Shown piece by piece: positions 1-10,101 of a stretch of DNA of 64,000 bases. The position numbers and the translations under genes were made by a program. The notes under the pieces are model-generated. The model did no database searches. It was not told the origin of the DNA and was given only the letters and a program-made list of their open reading frames with translations. The DNA comes from an uncultured SAR116 cluster alpha proteobacterium (GTDB lineage Bacteria; Pseudomonadota; Alphaproteobacteria; Puniceispirillales; Marisalimonadaceae). Positions within the stretch are counted from its first letter, which is position 1, and each line of letters begins with the position of its first letter. The DNA lies in assembly GCA_902625215.1 (NCBI GenBank), contig CACOAO010000002.1, positions 1 to 64,000 of the forward strand, given 5' to 3'.

Positions 1-11
1 ATCTAAAAAAT

Positions 12-1400
12 TTGAATAATGTATGGGTAACGTTAGAAGATGATGCGACTCAAAAAATATTTAACAATTATGATTTTGATTATTCAATTATTTCTAATGA
101 AGCTTTGTCATTTAAAAAAAATTTATCTTTCAGCACAGAAAGAAATATAACAGACCAAAATGAGTATATATTGTTTTGTAACAATATTCCGTTATCAAAT
201 AAGAAAAATCATTTTCTAAAAAGCTTCAATAGACCAATTTTATTTTATGACGATATTAAGAAATTATCATTAGAAAAAAAATCAAATAATAGTAACTTTG
301 ATGATAATAATATTGATTATATTAATGAATATATTGAAGAAACCATTTCATTAATTACAAAACCAGTTTCAAACAATTATTTAAGTAATTATAATATAGA
401 AGACATAGAATCTCATGTAAAAATTGTAATAATGCTTTTTTCAATCGAAGATATTGATGAAAATGATAGCAAGATATTATTCAATTTAAACAAACTATCT
501 AATCTTACAGTTATTGCTGGAGATAACCATACAGCTAAAGCATTAGACAAATTTGATATCAAATATGAAATAGTTGCACAAGAAGAAATTCAACAAAATG
601 AGGATGAGAATGAAGACGAGGAAGATGAAGCAAATAGTCATAGATCTGAAAAAGTACAATATATGATATTATTTAATGATAAATTCAACAAAAATATTCC
701 TCTAAAAATACAGTCCATAGGTTTACCTATAGTCTCATATTTAAGAGTTAAAGGTATCTTATCAGGAAACATTCTTACTGAAACTAATATAGATGATAAA
801 ATTAATCTTTCCAAAGATGAGATATATAAAGCTTTTAGTCAATCAATTGTAAGTGTAGATAATAATAATTCAACAAGCCCTAAAGTTTTATTAACTAAAG
901 ATTTTGATCCTTTAAATCCTACTATGTTATCAATACTTAAAACTATTGTGAACTTAGGATCTGGAGCATATAGATTTAGATTATCATTTTATTTAAGATT
1001 TTTTTGTTTACCTTTTATAGTGATAATTTTTGCAGTTATAAATTTACCACAAACTGGTTATTACTTTTGGGCAATTATAAGCTATATTTGCTATAGCGTG
1101 AATATTTATTATGTGTTGCATAAAAAGTTAGTTAAATTTTGTTATCCACATATAAAGTTAGCAGAAAAATTTCTTTTCCGGTTCACATTGATATATTTTT
1201 TATTAACAACATTGCCAGTCTTTTATAAGTTTGATAACCATATCCATAATTTAGTCTTATTTTTTATAGGATTATCTGGAACCAAATTAGTTGAATATTT
1301 ATGTCTTTTAATGAGTTATAAATATAGGTATAGAGAAGTTAGGTTTATAGGATTTTTACCGATGCTTATTTTATTTTTTGTAAACTTACTACCAAAATAA
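12..1400 (+). CDS. Hypothetical protein with C-terminal membrane helices; 5' end probably truncated by the window edge
   Basis: ORF stays open to position 1 upstream of the TTG. Hydrophobic segments near the C-terminus (FFCLPFIVIIFAVINL, LVLFFIGLSG, MLILFFVNLL). First gene of the glycan cluster. Confidence 0.6.
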   Translation: MNNVWVTLEDDATQKIFNNYDFDYSIISNEALSFKKNLSFSTERNITDQNEYILFCNNIPLSNKKNHFLKSFNRPILFYDDIKKLSLEKKSNNSNFDDNNIDYINEYIEETISLITKPVSNNYLSNYNIEDIESHVKIVIMLFSIEDIDENDSKILFNLNKLSNLTVIAGDNHTAKALDKFDIKYEIVAQEEIQQNEDENEDEEDEANSHRSEKVQYMILFNDKFNKNIPLKIQSIGLPIVSYLRVKGILSGNILTETNIDDKINLSKDEIYKAFSQSIVSVDNNNSTSPKVLLTKDFDPLNPTMLSILKTIVNLGSGAYRFRLSFYLRFFCLPFIVIIFAVINLPQTGYYFWAIISYICYSVNIYYVLHKKLVKFCYPHIKLAEKFLFRFTLIYFLLTTLPVFYKFDNHIHNLVLFFIGLSGTKLVEYLCLLMSYKYRYREVRFIGFLPMLILFFVNLLPK

Positions 1401-1409
1401 AGATATAAA

Positions 1410-2375
1410 ATGTTTTACTCTCAACCCAAAAAAATTTTAGTAACTGGCGGAAGTGGCTTCTTAGGATCTCACTTATGTAAAAAATTATTAGAATATCATA
1501 ACTACGTTATTTGTTTGGATAATTTATATACTGGATCAAAGGATAATATATCTTCTTTATTAAAAGAACCAAATTTTGAATTTATCAGGCATGACATAAC
1601 CTTTCCTATCTATTTAGAAGTAGATGAAATTTATAATCTTGCTTGTCCAGCATCACCTGAAAAATATCAAAAAGATCCTGTGCAGACAATCAAAACATGT
1701 GTCCATGGTAGTATCAATATGCTTGGTTTAGCAAAAAGAACCAACGCTAAAATATTGCAAGCATCAACAAGTGAAATTTATGGAGATCCAGAAGCACACC
1801 CTCAAAAAGAAGATTATTGGGGTAAAGTCAATCCCATTGGAATCCGTTCCTGTTATGACGAAAGTAAAAGATGTGCGGAAACCTTATTTTTAGATTATAA
1901 TAGACAATATAATGTTGATATTAAAGTTAGTAGAATTTTTAATACATATGGTCCTAATATGCAGAATGATGACGGAAGAGTAATATCTAATTTCATATAT
2001 CAGGCATTATTAGAACAGCCGATAACAATATATGGAAGTGGAGAGCAAACTAGGTCATTTTGTTATGTTTCAGATATGATAGATGCTTTTATAAAATTAA
2101 TGCATACAGGAAAGAATTTTACTGGTCCAGTAAATTTGGGAAATCCAGAGGAATTCACAATTTTAGAGTTAGCAAAAAAAATTCTGAGTTTAACTGAATC
2201 AAATTCAAAGATAATATTTAAAAAAATACCTGAAGATGACCCACGGAGGCGCTGTCCAAATATTGACCTTGCAAAAAAAATGTTAAAATGGAAACCTAAG
2301 GTTAATTTAAATAATGGCTTAGTAAAAACAATAGAATTTTTTCAAAATAAATATTTAGGTCACTTAGAAAAATGA
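1410..2375 (+). CDS. NAD-dependent epimerase/dehydratase, UDP-glucuronate decarboxylase (UXS)-like
   Basis: Rossmann [85 protein letters not shown] (YxxxK), [10 protein letters not shown]. Confidence 0.9.
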   Translation: MFYSQPKKILVTGGSGFLGSHLCKKLLEYHNYVICLDNLYTGSKDNISSLLKEPNFEFIRHDITFPIYLEVDEIYNLACPASPEKYQKDPVQTIKTCVHGSINMLGLAKRTNAKILQASTSEIYGDPEAHPQKEDYWGKVNPIGIRSCYDESKRCAETLFLDYNRQYNVDIKVSRIFNTYGPNMQNDDGRVISNFIYQALLEQPITIYGSGEQTRSFCYVSDMIDAFIKLMHTGKNFTGPVNLGNPEEFTILELAKKILSLTESNSKIIFKKIPEDDPRRRCPNIDLAKKMLKWKPKVNLNNGLVKTIEFFQNKYLGHLEK

Positions 2376-3664
2376 TTACTTTAGTTCTGAAATCACCAGA
2401 TTATTTAAAACATATCCAACCTTTGATAAGTTCTGGTAAATTAAAAGATAAATTAGAAATTTTTTTTGAAAGAATTAATAAAAATGATCCAATTCATATT
2501 GGTAGCCTAGAGACAATAATTAAAATTATTGAAGAAAAACCAAATAACATACATGTAAATTTTCAACCAATTAATGGAACCTTTTTAACAAGAATAGTTA
2601 CTGTCATAGAGTTATTAATTTACAGAAAAAAAATTAGTGATGTAAACGATTATAAATTTCAAATATCTGAGTCATATAAAAAAAACTTTGCCTATAGATG
2701 GTCTAAAAATATATTGATTAGATTTTTTGACAAATTCTTAATAAATATATCTGTAAAGTTTATAAATAATATAATTTATTTTTTTCTTGAATCAAATTTA
2801 AAACATAAAATTAAATCTTCAAGAAAAGTTATTTTTTTACCTTTTATTTTCCCCGGTAGTATCCAACAAATTATAGCATCTTCTATCTACAAAAAAAAAA
2901 GAACTTTAGGTTTAATAGCATCATGGGATAATTTATCCACTAAGGGATTTATATTTACTAAAGTTGATGTTTTAACTGTATGGAACAAATATCAAATTGA
3001 GGAGTTAAAAACTCTTCAAAACTATACAGGCAATGCTAAAATACTAGGATCACTTTTTTTTAAAAATTATTTTGAAAATAAAAATTTGATAGAAGTTAAT
3101 TCAAAAATATTCAAACCAAAAAAATCATTAAATATTTTGTATCTTGGATCGAGTAAATCAACATCCCCGTTTGATATAGATATATCAAAAGCTGTATTTT
3201 CTATTTTAAAGAAAATTTTAAAAGACTATGATCTAAAATTTACATATAGGCCACACCCAAGAAATGACGAAGCACACATGAAAAAAATTCCAAATTTTGT
3301 AAATTTAGATAAAACGTGGAAACAAGGTGAAAGTAATAAACTCTATAAAACAAACTTTAATAAAATTATAAGTCAAAATGATTTAATTGTTGGTGTTAAT
3401 TCTACATCTCTGTTTCAGGCAGCTCTTCTTGGAGGTCTTGTCCTTATTCCTGATTTAAAAAAATTTTTAGATCATAAAAATATTTTTCACTTTAGGTATA
3501 TTGAAATGATGATTTCAAATAATGTGTTTTATAAAATCGATGAAATGACTAATTTAGATAACTTAAAAACTTTTCGTCCAACATTAACATTTTTAGAAAA
3601 ATTTTTGTTAGGAACTAACCATAATATAAATTTAAAATATATTCAGGAAATTAATAATGATTGA
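2372..3664 (+). CDS. Putative GT-B / capsule polysaccharide biosynthesis-like protein
   Basis: ATGA overlap with the upstream gene; GT-B-like C-terminal half ([14 protein letters not shown]...[11 protein letters not shown]...[17 protein letters not shown]). Confidence 0.55.
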   Translation: MITLVLKSPDYLKHIQPLISSGKLKDKLEIFFERINKNDPIHIGSLETIIKIIEEKPNNIHVNFQPINGTFLTRIVTVIELLIYRKKISDVNDYKFQISESYKKNFAYRWSKNILIRFFDKFLINISVKFINNIIYFFLESNLKHKIKSSRKVIFLPFIFPGSIQQIIASSIYKKKRTLGLIASWDNLSTKGFIFTKVDVLTVWNKYQIEELKTLQNYTGNAKILGSLFFKNYFENKNLIEVNSKIFKPKKSLNILYLGSSKSTSPFDIDISKAVFSILKKILKDYDLKFTYRPHPRNDEAHMKKIPNFVNLDKTWKQGESNKLYKTNFNKIISQNDLIVGVNSTSLFQAALLGGLVLIPDLKKFLDHKNIFHFRYIEMMISNNVFYKIDEMTNLDNLKTFRPTLTFLEKFLLGTNHNINLKYIQEINND

Positions 3665-5033
3665 AAAGAATATTCATCAAATTTGGGTGGGTGAAAATAA
3701 GCTGGAAGAAAAATTTGTCAAGTGTACAAATGAAATCAAATCAATGCACAAAGACTGGAACTATTATCTTTGGAATGAAGAAAATATATTAAGTTTAGGT
3801 ATGAGAAAAGAATACTTAGACAAATTACGTTGTCCGGCGGAAAGAGCCGATATTATTAGATTAATAGTTTTATACAAGTTTGGTGGATTTTATCTTGATA
3901 TTGATTTTAAACTAATAAGACCGTTAGATGACCTTCTTAAACATAAAGAAAATTTCATAATTGCTGAACTTAAAAAAAATAGGGTAAACAATGCATTTTT
4001 AGCGTCTAAAAAATCTAATCCATATGTTTTGAAAATGATAAAAGATCTAAAACCTAGAATATTTTATGGGTATGACAAAAATGCTGCTGGACCATTATTC
4101 GTAAATGACTTTATTAGAAAAAATAAAGACTTTAGGAATAAGATAAAAATATTACCTGTTTCAAGTTTTTATGCGTTAGAAAATGAAATTGTTGAAGAGA
4201 CTTTTGGAATTCATTTGGTTGAGAGATCTTGGTTGAGTGAAGATGGTTGGAAACCTAGAGCGCTAGTTGCAGAAAGAAAGTTATATTTAGCTGAAAGAGA
4301 AATAAATGAGTTAAAAAATACTAAAAGAATTAGTTCTGTAATTACAAATAAAAATACCAAAATCAATTTAATTTCTAAAGTTTTTATTAATTTTTTTAAA
4401 CATTATTTAATTAATTTAAAATCAAACTTTTTTCTTTATCTTTCGAGAAAAACTAATAAGGTCTTTCATCGTAATTATTTACCAATATTGTTGAATAAAT
4501 ATAATTTAAATGGTGTTGGTTTAGAAATAGGTGTTAAAAAAGGAATTTTTAGTGAAATTATCTTAAATAATTGGCAATGCAAATCATTTAATGTAGTTGA
4601 TCCTTGGAAAAATTTAAATGATGAGACTTACATAGATAGTGCAAACGTTGACGATGATCAACATTATTTGTTTTACCTAGAGGCACGGGTCAGATTAGCT
4701 AAGCATAAATCCAAAACTACCTTTCATAAAATGACTTCTGCAGAAGCTGTAAAAAAATTTCCTGATAATCACTTCGATTTTATTTATATAGATGCAAGAC
4801 ATGGCTACCATGAAGTTTTAGAAGATCTTAACCTGTGGGGAAAAAAACTTAAAAAAAACGGCATATTGGCAGGACATGATTACCTTAATGGAGAAATCAA
4901 TGGAACAGTTTTTGGTGTTAAAAAAGCTGTAAATAATTACATTATTAATAACAAAATCAATAAAAAGAGACTTAAAATTACATACGAGCCTTGGCCTTCT
5001 TTTTATATAATTCCTGAAGAAATAAAGAAATGA
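3657..5033 (+). CDS. Fusion: OCH1/DXD-type glycosyltransferase plus class I SAM methyltransferase (Methyltransf_24-like)
   Basis: N-term IHQIWVG...CPAERADIIRLIVLYKFGGFYLDIDFKLI (DXD). C-term GVGLEIGVKKGIFSEIIL...FDFIYIDARHGYHEVLEDLNLWGKKLKKNGILAGHDY. Confidence 0.8.
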   Translation: MIEKNIHQIWVGENKLEEKFVKCTNEIKSMHKDWNYYLWNEENILSLGMRKEYLDKLRCPAERADIIRLIVLYKFGGFYLDIDFKLIRPLDDLLKHKENFIIAELKKNRVNNAFLASKKSNPYVLKMIKDLKPRIFYGYDKNAAGPLFVNDFIRKNKDFRNKIKILPVSSFYALENEIVEETFGIHLVERSWLSEDGWKPRALVAERKLYLAEREINELKNTKRISSVITNKNTKINLISKVFINFFKHYLINLKSNFFLYLSRKTNKVFHRNYLPILLNKYNLNGVGLEIGVKKGIFSEIILNNWQCKSFNVVDPWKNLNDETYIDSANVDDDQHYLFYLEARVRLAKHKSKTTFHKMTSAEAVKKFPDNHFDFIYIDARHGYHEVLEDLNLWGKKLKKNGILAGHDYLNGEINGTVFGVKKAVNNYIINNKINKKRLKITYEPWPSFYIIPEEIKK

Positions 5034-6676
5034 CTCTAGAATTAAAACTTTTACTTAAAAATAAATTGAGAGATTACAGAACAAAAAAAGCATTAACATT
5101 TCTGAAGTCGGATAATATTAGAAGTAGTAAAAACTTAAATTCTAAAAAAAAAATTTTAATTGCTACTAGTTTAAGTGGTCATTTACCTTGTGTTACCTTT
5201 GAAAGTTTTCTTGGCATTGCACTAAGAGAAAAAAATGTAGAATGTGACTATTTCCTGGCTGATAATGCCCTCTCTGCTTGTATGATGTGTGAATTAAGAC
5301 AGAATAAAAATTTAGAAGAATTTGTTAGAGAAGGACACAGTAAAAATAGATGTGGAAGTACCAACGATACAATGAGTAGGTATTTATCAAACTTAGATAT
5401 GCAAGTACATCAATTTAAAAAATTTTTAACGAAAGAAGATATATCTTTTTCAAGAGAGTTATCCTTAAAAACTCCTAATAATAAAATTAAAAATTTTAAA
5501 TTTAACGGTATTAAATTAGGTGAACACGCATGGTCAGGTACACTTAGATTTTTTGCAAAAGGTACAATAATTTTAAACTCATTAACTGAAAAAGTTCTAA
5601 GGAAGTTTTTTGAATCAGCAATCATTACAATGATAGCAACACAAAAACTTTTAGAGAAACATAAATACGATTGTATTGTATTACATCATGGTATTTATGT
5701 ACCACAAGGTATTATAGTTGATGTTGCAAAAAATAATAATATTCACGTTGTGACTTGGCATACAGCTTACAGAAAAAGTTGTTTTATATTTAGTCACGAT
5801 AAAACTTATCATTATACAATGTTGGAAGAAAGCACATCAGTGTGGGAAGATATTATCCTTAACAAAAAAAAAGAAAACACAATAAAAAATTACCTGAAAA
5901 GTCGTTGGGAAGGTAAAAAAGATTGGATTAACTTTCAATCAGCAGAGATCTTCGACAGAAATTCAATAGAAAAAATAACTGGTATTGATTTTAATAAACC
6001 CACAGTTGGTATGCTTACTAACGTAGCATGGGATGCTCAATTACATTTTAAAAACAAAGCATATGATACAATGTTTGATTGGGTTATTCAAACTATTGAT
6101 TTTTTTAAAAAAAATAAACATATACAATTATTAATAAGGATACATCCAGCTGAAATAACTGGAACTGTTCCATCAAATGATAGTGTGATTGACCAAATAA
6201 ATAATCATTTTTTAAAAATCCCAGATAATGTATTTATTATCGGACCGGAAAGTAAAATTAGCACTCATTCTGCAATGTCTTATTGTAATTCTGTTATTAT
6301 CTATGGTACCAAAACTGGTATAGAGTTAAGCTCCTTGAGCATTCCAATAATCATAGCGGGTGAAGCCTGGATTAAAGGTAAAGGAATTGGTTTTGATGCA
6401 AATTCAAAAGAAGAATATACGAAAATCTTAAACATGCTACCATTTAGAAGAAAATTAAGTATTAAGAAAACAGAAAGATCCCTTAAATATGCATATCATT
6501 TCTTTTTCAGAAGAATGATACCTTTAAATTTTATCAAGGAACAAAGAGGATGGCCACCTTTTAAAATTGATATTCAAAATTTACAGAATGATATAATGCT
6601 TGATAATGGTTTAAAGACTATTATTAATGGTATAATTAAATCAAAACCATTTATATATAATCTTAAAAATGAATAA
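5030..6676 (+). CDS. Capsule/surface polysaccharide biosynthesis-like protein with Cys-rich N-terminal segment
   Basis: ATGA overlap with upstream gene; IATSLSGHLPCVTFESFLGIAL...LSACMMCELRQ; C-terminal GT-B-like segment LLIRIHPAEITG...VIIYGTKTGIELSSLSIPIIIAGEAW. Confidence 0.55.
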   Translation: MTLELKLLLKNKLRDYRTKKALTFLKSDNIRSSKNLNSKKKILIATSLSGHLPCVTFESFLGIALREKNVECDYFLADNALSACMMCELRQNKNLEEFVREGHSKNRCGSTNDTMSRYLSNLDMQVHQFKKFLTKEDISFSRELSLKTPNNKIKNFKFNGIKLGEHAWSGTLRFFAKGTIILNSLTEKVLRKFFESAIITMIATQKLLEKHKYDCIVLHHGIYVPQGIIVDVAKNNNIHVVTWHTAYRKSCFIFSHDKTYHYTMLEESTSVWEDIILNKKKENTIKNYLKSRWEGKKDWINFQSAEIFDRNSIEKITGIDFNKPTVGMLTNVAWDAQLHFKNKAYDTMFDWVIQTIDFFKKNKHIQLLIRIHPAEITGTVPSNDSVIDQINNHFLKIPDNVFIIGPESKISTHSAMSYCNSVIIYGTKTGIELSSLSIPIIIAGEAWIKGKGIGFDANSKEEYTKILNMLPFRRKLSIKKTERSLKYAYHFFFRRMIPLNFIKEQRGWPPFKIDIQNLQNDIMLDNGLKTIINGIIKSKPFIYNLKNE

Positions 6677-6696
6677 TAATAACGTGAATTATTGAA

Positions 6697-7842
6697 ATGC
6701 CTCATAATTTATTAAAAATAAACTTTGGATTTAAAAAATATCTAATTTGCAGCACTAAACATGAGTCATTTGGTAACATACTTGTTGACCTTAACAGATT
6801 CTTTCATTTGAGTATTAAACATAATCTGACTTGTATTCTTTTAGTTGAAGACGATATTCATTTTGATTTATTAAAAGATATCTCTTTTATTAAACCAAAC
6901 CTTGTTATAATTAATGAAAGACAAAAAAAAATTTTATTTTTGTTATTTAGAAATATCTTAAAATTTAAATTTTTAAAAAATAAAATTATATCTATATTTT
7001 TCAAAAAACATTTACGTTTTTATTTTTCAGAAGATTTAAGGCACTTACTTTCTTTACAAAAACCAGAACTTTTTTTTAAAAATCATATAAATAACGATTT
7101 TCAAAGATTGTTAAAAAATAAGATTGGTTCATATACAAAAATAGTAACTTTGCATCTTCGATCTCCTTATTTAAATAAGCAACAAAGAGGAAAAGATACT
7201 GCAAGAAATTGCTCTATTGTTAATTATAACCTTGCCTTAGAGTTTCTTAAGAAAAAAGGTTATACTATAATCAGGCTAGCTGAGCCAAATACAGAAAAAA
7301 ACAAATATTGTTTTAATATACTTGATTTAGAAGCTAATTCAAAACTATTTGAATGGTGGTGCTTAAAACAAAGTGAATTTTTTATATGCTCTGACTCTGG
7401 ACCTGCTTATTATCCTTTTTTAACTAATATACCTGCTTTAAAATTAAACTATCCTGATTATTTTCTTGGTTATCCGATTAAAAAAAATGATATTTCCGTA
7501 TGTAAACTAATTTATGATAAGATGCATCAAAAATTAATTTCATTTGATGATCAATTCTCCAAAACTTTTAGAAAGATTAGATGGGACTTATCCAGAGTAA
7601 AATATATTGAAAATAGTGAAATAGAAATTCTTCAAAGTGTTAAATATATGTTGAAAAATCTTAAAAATCCCCAACCAAGAAATAGTCTTCAAAATATAAT
7701 TGATCAAAAATTATCAGATCAAATTAAAGCAACTTTTGGATCTCATAAAGTTGAAAAGGTTTATGGTGTTCAAGACCCTATATTAGGATTAGGTAAGTTT
7801 AGTGATTATTTTTTAAAAAATTCTCTTAAAAAAATTCTGTAG
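6697..7842 (+). CDS. Putative glycosyltransferase, TIGR04372-like
   Basis: VTLHLRSPYLN...RNCSIVNYNLALEFLKKKGYTIIRLAEP...FFICSDSGPAYYPFLTNIPAL, resembling the TIGR04372 family as remembered. Confidence 0.55.
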   Translation: MPHNLLKINFGFKKYLICSTKHESFGNILVDLNRFFHLSIKHNLTCILLVEDDIHFDLLKDISFIKPNLVIINERQKKILFLLFRNILKFKFLKNKIISIFFKKHLRFYFSEDLRHLLSLQKPELFFKNHINNDFQRLLKNKIGSYTKIVTLHLRSPYLNKQQRGKDTARNCSIVNYNLALEFLKKKGYTIIRLAEPNTEKNKYCFNILDLEANSKLFEWWCLKQSEFFICSDSGPAYYPFLTNIPALKLNYPDYFLGYPIKKNDISVCKLIYDKMHQKLISFDDQFSKTFRKIRWDLSRVKYIENSEIEILQSVKYMLKNLKNPQPRNSLQNIIDQKLSDQIKATFGSHKVEKVYGVQDPILGLGKFSDYFLKNSLKKIL

Positions 7843-7858
7843 AGTTATAAACGTATAA

Positions 7859-8968
7859 ATGTCGAAGTTCAGAACTATAACTATTGATGCAATTGGATTG
7901 GGAAGTCCTTATAGCGGAACAGCTATATATGTTTCAGAGATTATAAAATTCTGGAATTTAAAAAAAGACTTAGAAATAATTTTTATAATTTTTGCTAATA
8001 ATTTTGCAATAAGTTATTTAAATAAATTAAACTTGGACGATAGATTTGTCTTTATAAGAGTTCCAAGTAATAGATATTTAAAGTCAATTTGGCAACAGAC
8101 TTTCATGGTTTGGCATTTACACAGAATTAAACCTAAAGTGCATTGGGGAGCTTCTTTTATTCTTCCATTAGTCAAAGTATGCCCAATGATAGTTACCATT
8201 CATGATATGACATTTCAATTAATGCCTAAAGTTCATGAATATATCAAAACAAAATATTTTCCATTTTTAATAAAATATTCAACTGTAAGAGCCAATAAAA
8301 TTTTAACAGTCTCAAAAACTACTAAATCAGATTTAATAAAATTCTTTCCAAACGTAAAAGATAAGACATTTGTTACTCATTTGGCTCCTAGAGATATATA
8401 TCCCAATAGAAACATTGAACAAAGAAAGATCAATTTCAAAACAAAAAAATACCTATTATATGTTGGAGCAATTGAACCTAGAAAAAACTTAGTAAAATTA
8501 ATTAAAGTTTGGAAAAGTATTAATAAAATTGAAAAAAATAATGTAAAACTTCTTTTAGTTGGTACTAAAGGTTGGAAATATGATGAATTATTAGAAAATA
8601 TAAACGATGTAAATGACATTCATTATTTTGGTTCAGCAAATGACCAAGAGCTCCTTAGCTTTTATAAAAATGCATTAGGTCTTATTTATATTTCATTATA
8701 TGAAGGTTTTGGATTGCCAGTTATAGAAGCTATGAAATTTGGTTTACCTGTTATATGCAGTAATTTAGGAGCATCAAAAGAGATTGCTGAAAGCGCTGCT
8801 ATTATGGTAAACCCATTAAATGAAAAAGATATTAAAGATGCTATAATTGAGTTGATAAGTAACGAAAATCTTAGAAAAAAATTTAGCAGATTAGGAATAA
8901 AAAAAGCTTCAAATTTTTCTTGGTCAAAAACAGCAGATGAAACATTTAAGTTTTTAACTAAAATTTAA
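7859..8968 (+). CDS. Glycosyltransferase family 4 (group 1)
   Basis: GSPYSGTAIYV, YVGAIEPRKNLVKLIKVW, SLYEGFGLPVIEAMKFGLPVICSNLGASKEIAESAAIMVNPLNEKDI. Confidence 0.9.
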   Translation: MSKFRTITIDAIGLGSPYSGTAIYVSEIIKFWNLKKDLEIIFIIFANNFAISYLNKLNLDDRFVFIRVPSNRYLKSIWQQTFMVWHLHRIKPKVHWGASFILPLVKVCPMIVTIHDMTFQLMPKVHEYIKTKYFPFLIKYSTVRANKILTVSKTTKSDLIKFFPNVKDKTFVTHLAPRDIYPNRNIEQRKINFKTKKYLLYVGAIEPRKNLVKLIKVWKSINKIEKNNVKLLLVGTKGWKYDELLENINDVNDIHYFGSANDQELLSFYKNALGLIYISLYEGFGLPVIEAMKFGLPVICSNLGASKEIAESAAIMVNPLNEKDIKDAIIELISNENLRKKFSRLGIKKASNFSWSKTADETFKFLTKI

Positions 8969-9148
8969 AAAGCAGGATAAACTCTATTTTCAGGCAATAA
9001 TAACAAAATTACTTCCCTTAAATTATTATTAATTTTTGTAATCAGAATTCAAAATCTTACTTTTACTAAATTGATTAATAATAGTATATATTTTAAATTT
9101 AAATTATACAAATAAGTATCTGAAATGGGTCATGTTTTTTATTTATTC

Positions 9149-9193
9149 TAGTGATCTCAACAGGACTCGAACCTGTTGCCTCACGATTAGGAA
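9149..9193 (-). pseudogene. tRNA-Arg 3'-half fragment (att-like direct repeat of the intact tRNA at 9891-9967)
   Basis: 39 of 45 positions match 9891-9935 by hand alignment, including identical acaggactcgaacctgtt; similarity stops at the anticodon loop and no 5' half is present. Confidence 0.75.
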
Positions 9194-9418
9194 GAAAGTG
9201 TTTCATCCTCACCTTTTATAATAAATCAGTGCATAACAATTACTTAGGATTTTTAAAAAAACTAATTAAGCCTAAAATATCATTTACAAATCATTCACAT
9301 ATTTATTTTATTTATTAATAATGTTTCTAGAGTGATTAATATGTAAATTTGACTCTTGTTATTATTTATTTATCCTAAAGTAGTATTTGATAAAAACTAT
9401 ATTAGGTATTTTAACTTG

Positions 9419-9829
9419 ATGTTAATAAATTTAAAATTACTCAAATTTATAATAATTATCACTTTTTTTATAAATCCCAGTGTTGTTTTTGGAAATGATA
9501 TTGATAAATTTGCTAACAAACTTTTTAATCATTATGAGTATGATGATAAAGTTAATAAATATCTAAAATCATTTTTCTCATTTGGAAATTCTAAATCTAA
9601 AACATCATTAGAAACTAAAAATAACTTTTCTAGCAGTAATATACAAAGTACAAAACATACTTTTAAAATTAAATCTAAAAATAAAATGATTTACAGTTTT
9701 GGTGATGGAAAATCATTGCAAATGAACCCTTCAAATATAGCAGATAAAATTATTTATAATCAAACTCCATTTTCATACTTTGAATTTAAAAAAGACACTA
9801 TTTTATATGGAATCAATATAGATTTTTAA
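9419..9829 (+). CDS. Small hypothetical protein with N-terminal signal-like/hydrophobic segment
   Basis: From the internal ATG: MLINLKLLKFIIIITFFINPSVVFG then a Ser/Lys/Asn-rich mature part; the ORF track extends to 9356. Confidence 0.45.
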   Translation: MLINLKLLKFIIIITFFINPSVVFGNDIDKFANKLFNHYEYDDKVNKYLKSFFSFGNSKSKTSLETKNNFSSSNIQSTKHTFKIKSKNKMIYSFGDGKSLQMNPSNIADKIIYNQTPFSYFEFKKDTILYGINIDF

Positions 9830-9890
9830 CAAAATAATTTATAAAACATATTAAAGGATTGAGAATTAAACCATTGATTTTATTAAATAA

Positions 9891-9967
9891 TGGTGACCCC
9901 GACAGGACTCGAACCTGTTACCTCAAGATTAGGAATCTTGCGCTCTATCCAGATGAGCTACGAGGCC
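9891..9967 (-). tRNA. tRNA-Arg (anticodon CCT)
   Basis: Reverse complement GGCCTCGTAGCTCATCTGGATAGAGCGCAAGATTCCTAATCTTGAGGTAACAGGTTCGAGTCCTGTCGGGGTCACCA. Cloverleaf with anticodon stem CAAGA/TCTTG, loop TTCCTAA, T-loop GTTCGAGTC and encoded CCA. Confidence 0.95.
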
Positions 9968-10101
9968 GTTCATTTATTGTAATATCAATATAAAGATTGA
10001 TTTTCAATTATAAGATGATTTTAATTAATTTAAAATATATCCTAGAAAATTATTAAAAAGTTCTTAATATCAGTTAATAATTTAATATAGGAGTATCTTT
10101 A

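Noticed and set aside
9149-9230. Second complete tRNA-Arg
   Set aside because: No 5' half, D-arm or anticodon stem can be formed; only the 3' half matches.
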